Of a DNA stretch of 16,958 bases, positions 1 to 6,802 are shown piece after piece. Source of the stretch: Actinomycetota bacterium (GTDB lineage Bacteria; Actinomycetota; Acidimicrobiia; Acidimicrobiales; Poriferisodalaceae); NCBI GenBank assembly GCA_013151655.1, contig JAADHX010000005.1, positions 1-16,958 on the forward strand, written 5' to 3'. The notes beneath the pieces are model-generated. The model had not been told where the DNA came from. It made no database searches and saw nothing but the letters and a program-made list of their open reading frames with translations. The translations under genes were made by a program, and so were the position numbers. The stretch's first letter is position 1. Each line of letters begins with the position of its first letter.

Positions 1-786
1 GTTGTGGTTGCGAAGCAACCTTGACCAAGTGTGAGGATCGTTGTGACGGAACGCTTCGCCCTCGCGGCTGGCCACGACACCAAGCCGGTCGATGCTGAAA
101 TGATGCTCGAAAGCGTCCAGATACTCGTCGAACAACAGCTTGTTGAACAGCCCTGCTTCGAGCCAATGCTCCCACCCGTTCCCGACGTCGCGCGCGGCCT
201 CTAGGTAAGTCTGGTCGTCGAGGAGGAGATGGTCGTAGCCAAGAGCCCCAACATGTGGACCCCCATAGGTCGACCACAAAGGCCCGAAGTAGGCCGCGAA
301 ACGCCCACCTGGTTTCAACACCCGCGCTGCTTCGGCCAGGAACCCATCGAGGTCGAGCATGTGTTCGAGCACCGACTGGCTGAAAACGACGTCGACACTG
401 CTGTCCTGCAAGGCCAGGTGGGCCCCATCCATCAGCCCAAACTCCACACCAACATTGCGGACCGAGCCAGCCGAGCGAAGTTCACGCCAATCATCTGGGT
501 AAGCCGATAGGTCAATACCGATGACATGACCGACGCCGCGGTCGAGCCAATAGCGCCCAACTTCGGGGCCTCGCCCAACCCCAACCACCAGAACCGTTGC
601 GCCCGTCAGCCCACCCTTGCGGTCGAGACGATCGAGAGCAGATATCGGGCCGAGTCCTCGGCCACTCGGGCTGAAGTCGTCGACGTCGTCCGCGCTCAGC
701 CATGGAGCGATGCGGCCCTGAACTTCTGGGCGCGAACAAACCCATCGATACGCCGGACCAAGGGGCTCAGCCAGTAGGCCGATCAT
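1..786 (-). CDS. Class I SAM-dependent methyltransferase, C-terminus beyond the left edge
   Basis: Reading leftward from an ATG at 786, 262 codons stay open to base 1, so the stop lies outside the window. A Rossmann SAM-binding motif I (VLVVGVGRGPEVG) falls at residues 65-77, an acidic strand-2 end (GIDLS) at 90-94, a motif IV-like stretch (SVDVVFSQSVLEHML) at about 129-144, and LKPGG at 157-161 as in Methyltransf_11 proteins. The C-terminal half has no motif I recognise. The ATG overlaps the upstream stop (gcATGAtc), a 4-base overlap typical of translational coupling, so it is probably co-expressed with the PilZ-GT2 synthase. Modification of the polysaccharide or its precursor is a context-based guess; the acceptor cannot be read from the sequence. 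Methyltransferase fold: confident. Substrate: unknown. Confidence 0.85.
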   Translation of the reverse strand, partial: MIGLLAEPLGPAYRWVCSRPEVQGRIAPWLSADDVDDFSPSGRGLGPISALDRLDRKGGLTGATVLVVGVGRGPEVGRYWLDRGVGHVIGIDLSAYPDDWRELRSAGSVRNVGVEFGLMDGAHLALQDSSVDVVFSQSVLEHMLDLDGFLAEAARVLKPGGRFAAYFGPLWSTYGGPHVGALGYDHLLLDDQTYLEAARDVGNGWEHWLEAGLFNKLLFDEYLDAFEHHFSIDRLGVVASREGEAFRHNDPHTWSRLLRNHN

Positions 787-2660
787 GCGTTGACCAGCGC
801 CGCGGTTACGCCTTCTCGGAACAGGCCTTGCGCTAGGACGGCCACTTCTGGCCACTGTCCATCGGCGAACTCCACTCCAACCTTGTTAACCCCGTGAACT
901 CGAGTCTCGTCGGTCCGTCGCACGGTTGATTGCAGTCGTGCGATCTGACCGTGGACCTTTATCTGAAGCAGAACTTCCTGCCCTACCTCGAAGCCATCAC
1001 CTCGAACCAGTACCGAGGCGCCGTTGAGTGATATGTCGACGGTTCGAGCGCGGAACCCGCCCATCGCAGCCGGTGCCTGGTGTTCGATTCGGAGACCACC
1101 TCGCCTTTCGCCGCCATACCGATTGCGACGGATGCGGTCTATGGCGACTACCAGAAACATCGTGTTGACCAACAACCACGAGATGCCGAGCAGTGCCAAC
1201 GAAACTCGTTCGACGCGGAGTGGTACAAGACCCGCGAGCTGCATCGTCACAGCTAGCCAAGTCGTGAGATCGAGCACCAGCAACAGGGTCAGAATTCGAG
1301 GAACAGCCGAACGCGACCGACCCGACGATGACCGGCCCTTAGGTGTGACCGAGAACGACAAGGCCCGCGGTCGGAAGAAGACCATCGACGACGACAGATT
1401 CGGTGGCATCTTGAGCAGCTCGAACACCATGTTCGTCGACAGCCTCATGCGGCCGCGACTCATGAGCTTGGTCGCAACCGAGCTAAACAAGTGCACGGCA
1501 ATCACGGCCGGAATCAGCTGCCACATCGGAGCGTTCACTGGCGAAACTCCTGTGAGCAACACAAGAGCCGGCAACAGGTGGAGGCCAAACGTACGCCAGC
1601 TGTCGAACCAGCTGAGGGCCGATGCCAAGTACATGAGCCGTTGACCGCGACTCAGGCCTCTGGAGAACAAGGGGTTCTCCGCGACAATTGACTGCATCGC
1701 TCCGGCGCCCCACCGCCAGCGCTGCGTCTCGAACTCGGCGTAGCTTCGGGGTGCCAGCCCGCGAGCCAATACCTCGTTGTGGTGAACGGTCTCCCAGCCG
1801 GTCCGGTGCAAACGAACCGTCGTGTGCATGTCCTCGGTGATGGTTGCCGTGGAAACGCCGCCAATCCAGCGGAGGGCGCTCGTGCGCAGTACCGCGTTCG
1901 TTCCACACCAGAAGGCGGCATTGTGACGATTCTTGCCCGGCATGATGATCCGATGGAAGAACTGTTCATCGTGGAACCCACCAGATCCGGTGTGGACGAA
2001 CGAGTTGCCGTTGTAGAACTCCTGGGGCGTCTGGACCAGCGCGATCTTCGGGTTGACGAAGTACCCGAGCGTGTGACGAAGGAAGTTCGGCTCTGGTACA
2101 TGGTCCGCATCCAACACGGCCACGAACTCAGCATCAGTCAAACCGAGCGCATGGTTGAGGTTGCCGGCTTTGGCATGGGAGTTGTCGGTTCTGGTCACAT
2201 AACGAGCCCCTAGAGCTTCGGCCATGTCGCGCACTTCGGGCCGATCACCGTCATCGAGAACCCATGTCTCATGGGTGGGCTCGAGCTCGACCGCAGCTGC
2301 GATGGTAGGTAGAAGGACCTCGGGTCCTTCGTCGTAGGTTGCAATAAAGACCGCTACTCGACCTGGAGCATGGTCGACAGCAGCAACACCTGGCTCGGCG
2401 TGGATGTCCCAGAGTTCGGCCATGGTGATGGCCAGCCGCACCGCAAGATGAGCCTCAAGCGCCACAAACGGGATCGACACCCACCATGCCGACCAGTTCA
2501 AGGTCGCAGTAAGGCGCCAACCTATATAGGCGAAGCTCACGCCTACGCAGAGAATCGCCAACGAGCGCACGAAGGTAGTCATCGAAGCTGACCACTCGTC
2601 GATGGGCGCTCCGTTCTCAAGGCCGGTTAGCCCTGAAGGCGCGTTCATCGACGAGGACAT
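783..2660 (-). CDS. Membrane GT2 polysaccharide synthase (cellulose synthase-like) with C-terminal PilZ domain
   Basis: 625 residues from the chosen ATG. Processive GT2 motifs of the BcsA/CesA type are all present: VLDDGDR (134-140), KAGNLNHAL (163-171), DAD (184-186), TED (275-277) and QRWRW (313-317), plus the SVTPKG motif (437-442). Two membrane helices precede the catalytic domain (about 30-77) and at least four follow it (about 353-376, 380-398, 455-478, 485-506). The last ~115 residues are a PilZ domain: an arginine-rich run at 510-520, then DISLNG at 542-547, the known c-di-GMP-binding signature. It should polymerise a sugar nucleotide into a beta-linked polymer across the membrane; cellulose cannot be told from another glucan or mannan. 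The frame stays open to 3074, but that part is proline/arginine-rich and antisense to the GH26 gene, so I start at 2660; ATGs at 2711 or 2648 are alternatives and none has a good Shine-Dalgarno. Confidence 0.88.
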   Translation of the reverse strand: MSSSMNAPSGLTGLENGAPIDEWSASMTTFVRSLAILCVGVSFAYIGWRLTATLNWSAWWVSIPFVALEAHLAVRLAITMAELWDIHAEPGVAAVDHAPGRVAVFIATYDEGPEVLLPTIAAAVELEPTHETWVLDDGDRPEVRDMAEALGARYVTRTDNSHAKAGNLNHALGLTDAEFVAVLDADHVPEPNFLRHTLGYFVNPKIALVQTPQEFYNGNSFVHTGSGGFHDEQFFHRIIMPGKNRHNAAFWCGTNAVLRTSALRWIGGVSTATITEDMHTTVRLHRTGWETVHHNEVLARGLAPRSYAEFETQRWRWGAGAMQSIVAENPLFSRGLSRGQRLMYLASALSWFDSWRTFGLHLLPALVLLTGVSPVNAPMWQLIPAVIAVHLFSSVATKLMSRGRMRLSTNMVFELLKMPPNLSSSMVFFRPRALSFSVTPKGRSSSGRSRSAVPRILTLLLVLDLTTWLAVTMQLAGLVPLRVERVSLALLGISWLLVNTMFLVVAIDRIRRNRYGGERRGGLRIEHQAPAAMGGFRARTVDISLNGASVLVRGDGFEVGQEVLLQIKVHGQIARLQSTVRRTDETRVHGVNKVGVEFADGQWPEVAVLAQGLFREGVTAALVNA

Positions 2661-2759
2661 AGTTATTCGATCGGACGCAGCAATGGCGATACTGAGTAGT
2701 ACCGGCACCATTCGGTGAAGAGGTTCTGGAGGCTTGAGATCGCGGCCGAAGTGCCGATC

Positions 2760-2764
2760 GGAGG
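2760..2764 (+). promoter_or_regulatory. Ribosome binding site of the GH26 gene
   Basis: GGAGG sits 3 bases before the ATG at 2768. The spacing is short, but this is the only good Shine-Dalgarno nearby and it supports that start. The gap between this gene and the divergent synthase (2661-2767) must hold both promoters; I could not pick a convincing -35/-10 pair in it. Confidence 0.5.
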
Positions 2765-2767
2765 CTG

Positions 2768-3973
2768 ATGTTCTATGGGGACCTTTCGCGCTCGGTTGTG
2801 GCCTTTGCACTTGTCGCGTGCCTCGCCGCGGTCTCGATCGCGGCGAGTAGCCGAAGCGGCTTACTGTCTCAAGACCAGGCGGCGGCCAACGTCGAGACGA
2901 CGCTGGTTCCTCGTCCGGCCGTTCCAATGACGGCGGTTGACGAAACTCCCGAACAAAGTGAGACAGATCCCATCGCGCTGCCCGCGCAAGGGTTGGCTCG
3001 CGTCGACACCGAATCACAGCTACCGGCCACCACGCCTGCGACTGAACCCGACGATCCATACGCGTGGCTAGCAACGGTTCCAGTTTCGGGGCGCACGTTT
3101 GTTGGCGTGACCACCGACAACGGCCTCGCTGACGAGGTGGCCGACTTCAGCGCCGCAGCTGATATCAACCCAGATGTCGTGATGATCTCGCGAGGTTGGG
3201 CCAACGCCACACCAGACATCGCAGTCATCGAGCGAGTAACGGCCGCCGGTCACCTGCCGGTTCTGGCCTGGGAGCCGTGGAACTTTGAAGTTGAGTCGAC
3301 CTTCGACCGTCGCCGAGGCGAACAACCTGACTTCGCTCTGTCGACGATCTTGGCCGGAGACCACGATGAGCTCATCAACGGATGGGCCGAAGAGTTGGCC
3401 GAATGGGGACGCCCTGTGGGCATCAGGTTTGCCCACGAGATGAACGGATACTGGTACCCGTGGTCCGAATCGGTCAACGGCAACGCCACTGGCCAATACG
3501 TAGCAGCTTGGCGCTACGTCTACGACGTGTTCGAGGCCGCAGGCGCCGACAACGTAATCTGGATCTGGAGCCCTAACCCGACACAGCCGACGCTCATCCC
3601 GCTGGCGGGCTTGTACCCAGGCGACGACTACGTGGACTGGATCGGAATCGTCGGTTACCTCGGCAATGGCGTCAACCCGGCCACGTACGTCCCCACTTTC
3701 GATCAGCTGTTTGGGCCGACGATCGCAGAGATAAGAGAGTTCAGCGACCTTCCCCTTGTCATCACCGAAATCGGCGCGACCGAGGATGGAGGCAAAAAGG
3801 CGGAATGGATAGCCCACGTACTCGATGCCATCGATCAGAGGCAAGACATCATTGGGTTCATCTGGTTCGAGATCAACAAGGAAACCGACTGGCGAATTGT
3901 CTCGTCCGTCGAGGCTTCCGAAGCGTTTCGCACGGGTCTGGCGAACGGGAACTTTGGGATACCGCGAACCTGA
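2768..3973 (+). CDS. Exported glycoside hydrolase family 26 (beta-mannanase-like)
   Basis: 401 residues. A hydrophobic segment at 9-27 is a signal peptide or anchor; LVAC at 15-18 resembles a lipobox, but hydrophobic residues continue past the Cys, so lipoprotein status is uncertain. Residues 40-98 form a Thr/Pro/Glu-rich linker. The catalytic (beta/alpha)8 domain follows, with GH26 hallmarks: RFAHEMNGYWYPW at 220-232 (acid/base Glu224) and LVITEIGATE at 330-339 (nucleophile Glu334), about 110 residues apart as in the family. YVDWIGIVGYLG (288-299) and IGFIWFEINKETDW (362-375) also fit. The family cleaves beta-1,4-mannan or beta-1,3/1,4-glucans outside the cell. Its position divergent from a PilZ-GT2 synthase suggests it trims or releases that polymer, as BcsZ does for cellulose; this is inference. 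Stop is 12 bases before the next gene. Confidence 0.88.
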   Translation: MFYGDLSRSVVAFALVACLAAVSIAASSRSGLLSQDQAAANVETTLVPRPAVPMTAVDETPEQSETDPIALPAQGLARVDTESQLPATTPATEPDDPYAWLATVPVSGRTFVGVTTDNGLADEVADFSAAADINPDVVMISRGWANATPDIAVIERVTAAGHLPVLAWEPWNFEVESTFDRRRGEQPDFALSTILAGDHDELINGWAEELAEWGRPVGIRFAHEMNGYWYPWSESVNGNATGQYVAAWRYVYDVFEAAGADNVIWIWSPNPTQPTLIPLAGLYPGDDYVDWIGIVGYLGNGVNPATYVPTFDQLFGPTIAEIREFSDLPLVITEIGATEDGGKKAEWIAHVLDAIDQRQDIIGFIWFEINKETDWRIVSSVEASEAFRTGLANGNFGIPRT

Positions 3974-3985
3974 CATGCTCGTTCC

Positions 3986-4786
3986 ATGCCAGAAGGCCAC
4001 ACGATCCATCGATTGGCACGCGATCTTCGACGCGACCTAGTCGACACCGAACTCGAAGCATCCTCGCCCCAAGGCCGTTTTGCGTCCGGGGCCAAGAGCC
4101 TTGACGGGCAGGTACTGACCGCCACCGAAGCCGCGGGTAAACACCTATTCCTACACGCGGGCCCGAACCTTACGCTCTACATACACCTGGGTCTGATAGG
4201 GAAGTTCCGGCGCTTCGAGGCATCGACCAACCGGGGCGACGCTGTTCGGCTCCGATTCGAACGCGAGGACTTCGCTTGGAGTCTCACCGGCCCCCACACG
4301 TGCCGCCTGATCGAACCGCCAGAGGTCGAAGAAATCATCGCCAGGCTGGGGCCAGATCCGTTACGTCGCCGGTCTAGCCCGGATCAGTTCATCGATAAGG
4401 CGGCAAAATCGAACAAGGCGATCGGTGCGTTGCTTCTCGATCAGAATGTGATTGCCGGAATTGGCAACGTGTATCGCTCCGAGTTGTTGTTTCTAGCTGG
4501 CATCCACCCGGCGACTCCAGCCAAGAACTTGGACGGGGGCGTAGTTCGGAAGATCTGGGACACAACCGTCGAGTTACTGCGCCTCGGAGTACGGCTCGAT
4601 CGAATCGTTACGGTGACCCGAGCAGACGCCAACGGCACGAAGCCCGGAAGGCTCGGCCCTGACAACCGCCTATATGCCTACAAACGAACTGGCGAACCGT
4701 GTCGGCGCTGTGACACCCCAATTGCCACCGCGCCGATCGCCGGTCGCTCTATCTGGTGGTGCCCGAGGTGTCAGCCCGCTCGGTAA
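3986..4786 (+). CDS. nei: Fpg/Nei family DNA glycosylase-AP lyase, endonuclease VIII (Nei2) type
   Basis: 266 residues starting MPEGHTIHR, the diagnostic Nei N-terminus; after Met removal Pro2 is the Schiff-base nucleophile and Glu3 the general acid. Lys52 (AAGKHLF) is the conserved beta-strand lysine. The helix-two-turn-helix has AGIGNVY at 157-163 with Asn161. The C-terminal zinc finger has Cys239/Cys242 and Cys259/Cys262. MPEGHTIH rather than MPELPEVE separates it from the MutM gene downstream. Members remove oxidised pyrimidines or act on single-stranded or bubble DNA and nick the backbone. It starts 12 bases after the GH26 stop without a clear Shine-Dalgarno. Its last 38 bases overlap the convergent phosphorylase gene. 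Family assignment secure; Nei1 versus Nei2 subtype less so. Confidence 0.93.
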   Translation: MPEGHTIHRLARDLRRDLVDTELEASSPQGRFASGAKSLDGQVLTATEAAGKHLFLHAGPNLTLYIHLGLIGKFRRFEASTNRGDAVRLRFEREDFAWSLTGPHTCRLIEPPEVEEIIARLGPDPLRRRSSPDQFIDKAAKSNKAIGALLLDQNVIAGIGNVYRSELLFLAGIHPATPAKNLDGGVVRKIWDTTVELLRLGVRLDRIVTVTRADANGTKPGRLGPDNRLYAYKRTGEPCRRCDTPIATAPIAGRSIWWCPRCQPAR

Positions 4787-5819
4787 CTCCAAGCGCCCCG
4801 AGCACCCCGTTCAACAACTCCGCCGGCAAGGCTTGCTTGGGTACGACCGGAGCTTTATCGTCGACCAAACTCCGAGCAACCACTGAAACCGCGGCGGCCT
4901 TTACGCCTAAGGCCTCGGCGACGGCAAAGAGCGACGCTATCTCGGTCTCGACGATTCCAACACCCTCACTCGCAAAGTGGGCGACCTCGTCAGCAGTCGA
5001 GCGATATGGCGTCGGCAAGGTCCAAGTCACGCCTTCAACGGTTCGGACGTCGCTGTGTTTCAACGATCGCCCGAGAGACAGAGTCAGTTCGACATCGGCG
5101 TCTACGTAGGTATCGGGTGGGAGGTAGTGCTGGGACACGCCGTCATCGCGCACAGCACTGGTTGCCAGAACTACCTGCCCAATCGCAAGATCGGAGGCGA
5201 TAGCACCAGCAGTGCCGAGGATCACAAAGTTGGACGCTCCTCCGAGCTCAACCTGATGTTCGATCTGACCAACCATCGCGCCCACGCCAGGACTCAGACA
5301 CGACACCCCCACCGAGACAAGACTGTCGACGGTGGTGAACATGATCGAGTTCGCGGGTGCAAGAGCGTAGTTACGCTCGAACCGAGGGTCGTTCTCAAGC
5401 ATCGCAGCAAAGTGTCCCGCAAAGACGTAGACGATCGCATCAGGAAGTGGTCCTGGCTCCCAGCCCACAGCGCTGGCATCGTCCAGGAATCGTCTTGGAG
5501 TAAAGACAGCAGTGTCGTCTAGGTATTTGGCGCGAAAGATCGGACCAGCCGGTATCGGCTCAGCCACCGGACCGGAGAGTTCGGCCACGGCTCTTCGCAT
5601 ATTGGGCCACGACACGAAGCCATAGGTGCGGGCTACTACTAGCTGCGCTTGCCACAGAGCAAGATCTTGGCCTCGCGACGAGTGGACCGACTGAAGGTCA
5701 TCGAGAGCGGCACGATCATTGGCCATAGCTGAAGCGAGGAGTTCCTTCGCTTGTCTACGAAGCTGGCGGATGTCGGCACCCTCGGGGAGGACAGCACTAT
5801 TGGGAGGCATTTTGGACAT
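4749..5819 (-). CDS. Nucleoside phosphorylase (PNP/UDP superfamily) with ankyrin-associated N-terminal domain
   Basis: 356 residues. Residues 10-85 (LPEGADIRQLRRQAKELL, then YGFVSWPNMRRAV) match the short helical domain usually found at the start of ankyrin-repeat proteins. Residues ~95-345 resemble uridine phosphorylase-like PNP_UDP enzymes: glycine-rich VILGTAGAIASDLAIGQ (199-215) for phosphate/ribose binding, SAVRDDGVSQHYLPP (221-235), TPYRSTADEV (270-279) and VETEIASLFAVAEALGV (290-306), aligned with the family's VEMExxAL segment whose glutamate contacts the ribose. Expected reaction is phosphorolysis of a nucleoside to base plus (deoxy)ribose-1-phosphate; the substrate is not certain. 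ATGs at 5831 and 5825 are in frame, but GGAG 6 bases upstream favours 5819. The gene lies between two DNA glycosylase genes and overlaps nei tail-to-tail. Confidence 0.8.
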   Translation of the reverse strand: MSKMPPNSAVLPEGADIRQLRRQAKELLASAMANDRAALDDLQSVHSSRGQDLALWQAQLVVARTYGFVSWPNMRRAVAELSGPVAEPIPAGPIFRAKYLDDTAVFTPRRFLDDASAVGWEPGPLPDAIVYVFAGHFAAMLENDPRFERNYALAPANSIMFTTVDSLVSVGVSCLSPGVGAMVGQIEHQVELGGASNFVILGTAGAIASDLAIGQVVLATSAVRDDGVSQHYLPPDTYVDADVELTLSLGRSLKHSDVRTVEGVTWTLPTPYRSTADEVAHFASEGVGIVETEIASLFAVAEALGVKAAAVSVVARSLVDDKAPVVPKQALPAELLNGVLGALGVTERADTSGTTR

Positions 5820-5825
5820 GTTCAT

Positions 5826-5829
5826 CTCC
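5826..5829 (-). promoter_or_regulatory. Ribosome binding site deciding the phosphorylase start
   Basis: On the minus strand GGAG (5829-5826) is followed by six bases and the ATG at 5819. It spans the end of an upstream in-frame ATG (5831) and its next codon, making 5819 the best start. Confidence 0.5.
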
Positions 5830-5920
5830 ATCAATTCCCGTGACCCGCGTCGGGAAGGAAATGAGGCATGTGAATGTCTCTGTAATCGGAAGGTGGACTC
5901 AGTCCTGCCCGCAGGCCCGG

Positions 5921-5938
5921 GAGCGCCCTCCAGCGCTC
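5921..5938 (-). terminator. Hairpin after mutM, possible terminator
   Basis: GAGCGC (5921-5926) and GCGCTC (5933-5938) form a perfect 6-bp stem with a 6-base loop, 10 bases beyond the mutM stop. A second small palindrome, CCTGC-cc-GCAGG (5905-5916), is adjacent. There is no T-run, so strength as a terminator is uncertain. The rest of 5839-5948 shows no gene. Confidence 0.35.
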
Positions 5939-5948
5939 ATCGACAAAC

Positions 5949-6761
5949 CTAGCGGGCTGGCTGGCATGAACGACACCACGTGGTGGTGCGACCATCAAGA
6001 ACGCGCGACGTGAGAGGCTTCGAGCATCGCAAACATGGTTCGCCGGCCCGGCCGTAACAAAGGAGATGCTGCTGGTTGTCGCCAGAGGATCCGTCGACGG
6101 TTCGATAGTCGCGAAGTGTGGTGCCGCCGTTGTCGATAGCTGAGCCCATGACGTCTCGTAGTGCAGCCAGTAGTCGGCTTGCCGACGCCTTGGTTATGCG
6201 ACGCGAAATAGGAGACACCTGAGCGACCCAACAAGCCTCGTCAGCGTAGATGTTGCCGACCCCAGCAATCGGTCGCTGGCTGAGGAGTTGGGTCTTGATG
6301 CATCGAGATGAGGTCTTCAACGCGGCCCAAAACATGACGTCGGTAAAGCCATCGTCGAAGGGTTCTGGCCCGAGGTGATGAAGTGTCGGCAAGGTTTCAT
6401 AGTGACCAGCGTCTACCACTGCGACTCGTCCGAAACGTCTGACATCGCGTAGCTGCAAACGTCCGCCGTCTTCCATCAACCACCAGGCCCGTACGTACTT
6501 GTCGATCAAGTGATCGTCAGCGGCGAAATGCCAGGTGAGTTGTCCCGTCATGCCGAGGTGAACAATTAGCTCTCGGTCGTCGACCAGGCCGAACAGCAGG
6601 TACTTACCGCGACGCCGAACATCGTCGATCTCGGCACCGACGAGTTCGCCTGCCGAATTGAACTTCGAGCTTGGGTGCCCCCAGGCTTCGGCTACGCGCT
6701 GACCTGGCAGTTCTGGTTCGAGCCCACGCCTGACGGTTTCGACCTCTGGTAGTTCCGGCAT
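5949..6761 (-). CDS. mutM: Formamidopyrimidine-DNA glycosylase (Fpg/MutM)
   Basis: 270 residues beginning MPELPEVETVRRGLEP, the canonical Fpg start; the frame runs 20 codons further upstream but Pro2/Glu3 must be N-terminal for catalysis, fixing the start at 6761. Lys53 (RRRGKYLLF), HLGMTGQL (68-75), DVRRFGR (106-112), the helix-two-turn-helix GVGNIYADE (167-175, Asn170) and the zinc finger Cys243/Cys246/Cys263/Cys266 are all intact. It excises 8-oxoguanine and formamidopyrimidines and cleaves the AP site. Both this protein and the nearby Nei end in the same pentapeptide, CQPAR. The promoter is shared back-to-back with the RNB gene and appears to give a leaderless mRNA. Normal length; no defects seen. 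Confidence 0.96.
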   Translation of the reverse strand: MPELPEVETVRRGLEPELPGQRVAEAWGHPSSKFNSAGELVGAEIDDVRRRGKYLLFGLVDDRELIVHLGMTGQLTWHFAADDHLIDKYVRAWWLMEDGGRLQLRDVRRFGRVAVVDAGHYETLPTLHHLGPEPFDDGFTDVMFWAALKTSSRCIKTQLLSQRPIAGVGNIYADEACWVAQVSPISRRITKASASRLLAALRDVMGSAIDNGGTTLRDYRTVDGSSGDNQQHLLCYGRAGEPCLRCSKPLTSRVLDGRTTTWCRSCQPAR

Positions 6762-6765
6762 CGAG

Positions 6766-6794
6766 AGGACACTACCCACCTCACCGGGTAGCGT
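6766..6794 (+). promoter_or_regulatory. Promoter of the RNB gene (AGGACA-17-TAGCGT), leaderless
   Basis: AGGACA (6766-6771, 4 of 6 matches to TTGACA), a 17-base spacer and TAGCGT (6789-6794, TAnnnT) end 8 bases before the ATG at 6803. No Shine-Dalgarno precedes that ATG, consistent with leaderless translation. Its -35 region overlaps the mutM -10 on the other strand. Confidence 0.45.
6769..6774 (-). promoter_or_regulatory. -10 element (TAGTGT) for leaderless mutM
   Basis: Minus-strand TAGTGT fits the actinobacterial -10 pattern TAnnnT and ends 7 bases before the mutM ATG, placing transcription start at or next to the initiation codon. No Shine-Dalgarno is visible. No good -35 was seen. Confidence 0.45.
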
Positions 6795-6802
6795 TCGCAG
6801 CG

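Noticed and set aside
2661..3074. N-terminal extension of the GT2 synthase frame by up to ~138 residues
   Set aside because: It is Arg/Pro-rich with no domain, has no good start signal and is antisense to the signal peptide and linker of the GH26 gene.
3068..4009. Long minus-strand open frame of ~313 codons opposite the GH26 gene
   Set aside because: Shadow of a real gene in high-GC DNA; the GH26 frame has catalytic motifs, while this one has none.
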